Position numbers and translations under genes: made by a program. Shown piece by piece: positions 63,603-64,000 of a stretch of 64,000 nucleotides of DNA. Position 1 is the stretch's first letter, and every line of letters begins with the position of its first letter. The stretch lies in NCBI GenBank assembly GCA_004791255.1, contig SRUQ01000007.1:310001-374000 (forward strand), read 5' to 3'. A model generated the notes under the pieces. It ran no database searches, was not told the DNA's origin, and worked only from the letters and a program-made list of their open reading frames with translations. This DNA comes from a bacterium M00.F.Ca.ET.205.01.1.1 (GTDB lineage: Bacteria > Pseudomonadota > Alphaproteobacteria > Rhizobiales > Rhizobiaceae).

Positions 63603-64000
63603 TCAGGATTTTTGGCGAAGGGTTACGACTAGGACAACGACCACGACGATGACGGTCCACAAGGTCGAAATCGCAGCAATGGTCGGGTCGATCTGATCGC
63701 GTAGCGACAGGAACATAAGCTTCGGCAACGTGCTGTTTTGACCGCTGGCGACGAAGATCGAAATCACAGACTCGTCCAGCGAAGTCAGGAAGGCCATCAG
63801 CGTGGCTGACAACAGACTGATCTGAAGTTGCGGGACAATTATTCCGCCAATGGCTCTCGGCCAGTTTGCGCCCAGGCTGCGCGCCGCCTGAACCTGGTTC
63901 CAATCAAAGCGGGCCAGAGCGGGCAACAACACAATGCACGCGACCGGGATGGCCAGCACAACATGTCCGACCAGGACACCGAACAGTGTTCCGACCAGAT
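63603..64000 (-). CDS. ABC transporter permease, PotC-like, 5' end outside window
   Basis: C-terminal 132 residues of a binding-protein-dependent permease. VQAARSLGANWPRAIGGIIVPQL is the EAA loop that docks the ATPase, and helices flank it, including VVVVVLVVTLRQK at the end. The frame runs open to the window edge. By eye it belongs to the spermidine/putrescine or thiamine-type (BPD_transp_1) permeases. Next to an MTAP-like gene, polyamine or nucleoside uptake is a reasonable inference. Confidence 0.85.
   Translation of the reverse strand, partial: LVGTLFGVLVGHVVLAIPVACIVLLPALARFDWNQVQAARSLGANWPRAIGGIIVPQLQISLLSATLMAFLTSLDESVISIFVASGQNSTLPKLMFLSLRDQIDPTIAAISTLWTVIVVVVVLVVTLRQKS

Noticed and set aside
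63589..63903. N-terminal extension of the phosphorylase gene
   Set aside because: The extra residues are antisense-like and overlap the permease gene; the phosphorylase fold begins just after the ATG at 63588.
1..64000. CRISPR array, tRNA, rRNA or prophage genes
   Set aside because: No regularly spaced short repeats, cloverleaf-like segments, rRNA sequence, integrase or structural phage genes were recognised on either strand.

Overview
The window is high-G+C DNA from an alphaproteobacterium of the order Rhizobiales, most like Mesorhizobium or a close relative. This rests on the fructose transporter set resembling Sinorhizobium FrcBCA, the glg gene order, and two classes of intergenic palindromes common in these genomes. 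No rRNA, tRNA, CRISPR array, phage or transposase gene was seen. All functions are assigned by reading translated sequence; no searches were run.

Layout. 1-3.4 kb: truncated oligopeptide-type binding protein gene and a TadE/TadG-like pair. 3.4-16.5 kb: a minus-strand glycogen operon, glgP-glgB-glgC-glgA-pgm-glgX followed by a GH13 alpha-glucosidase. 16.7-22.5 kb: frcBCA-type sugar ABC transporter, divergent from a ROK repressor, a FucU-like mutarotase and a PfkB sugar kinase, with a strong palindromic operator between them. 22.7-27.6 kb: a DegT aminotransferase, then cysD-cysNC-cysQ, which make and recycle PAPS.

28-39.3 kb: first surface-polysaccharide block, with Wzy-like polymerase, SDR epimerase, phosphoglycosyl transferase, CapD/WbpM-type dehydratase, an 827-residue glycosyltransferase, two GT4 enzymes and an Stf0-like sulfotransferase. 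39.2-55.5 kb: a continuous twelve-gene minus-strand cluster, manB-manC-gmd-rmd, C-methyltransferase, second sulfotransferase, wzm-wzt, two double-domain methyltransferases and two glycosyltransferases. It looks like a complete ABC-transporter pathway for a GDP-6-deoxymannose (D-rhamnose) glycan that may be methylated and sulfated. 56.2-61 kb: rfbACBD for dTDP-L-rhamnose and a UDP-glucuronate 4-epimerase-like gene. 61-64 kb: bioY, an MBL-fold hydrolase, an MTA phosphorylase-like gene and a truncated PotC-like permease.

How they fit together. The sulfate-activation genes lie beside a polysaccharide region with two sulfotransferase-like genes, while no PAPS/APS reductase is visible, so PAPS may feed glycan sulfation. 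The glycogen operon and the sugar uptake operon are ordinary central carbohydrate functions. The 0.77-kb gap between manB and rfbD holds two decayed gene fragments: a 5' piece of rfbA with its promoter-like upstream block, and the C-terminus of an apparent autotransporter barrel. It is the clearest rearrangement scar in the window.
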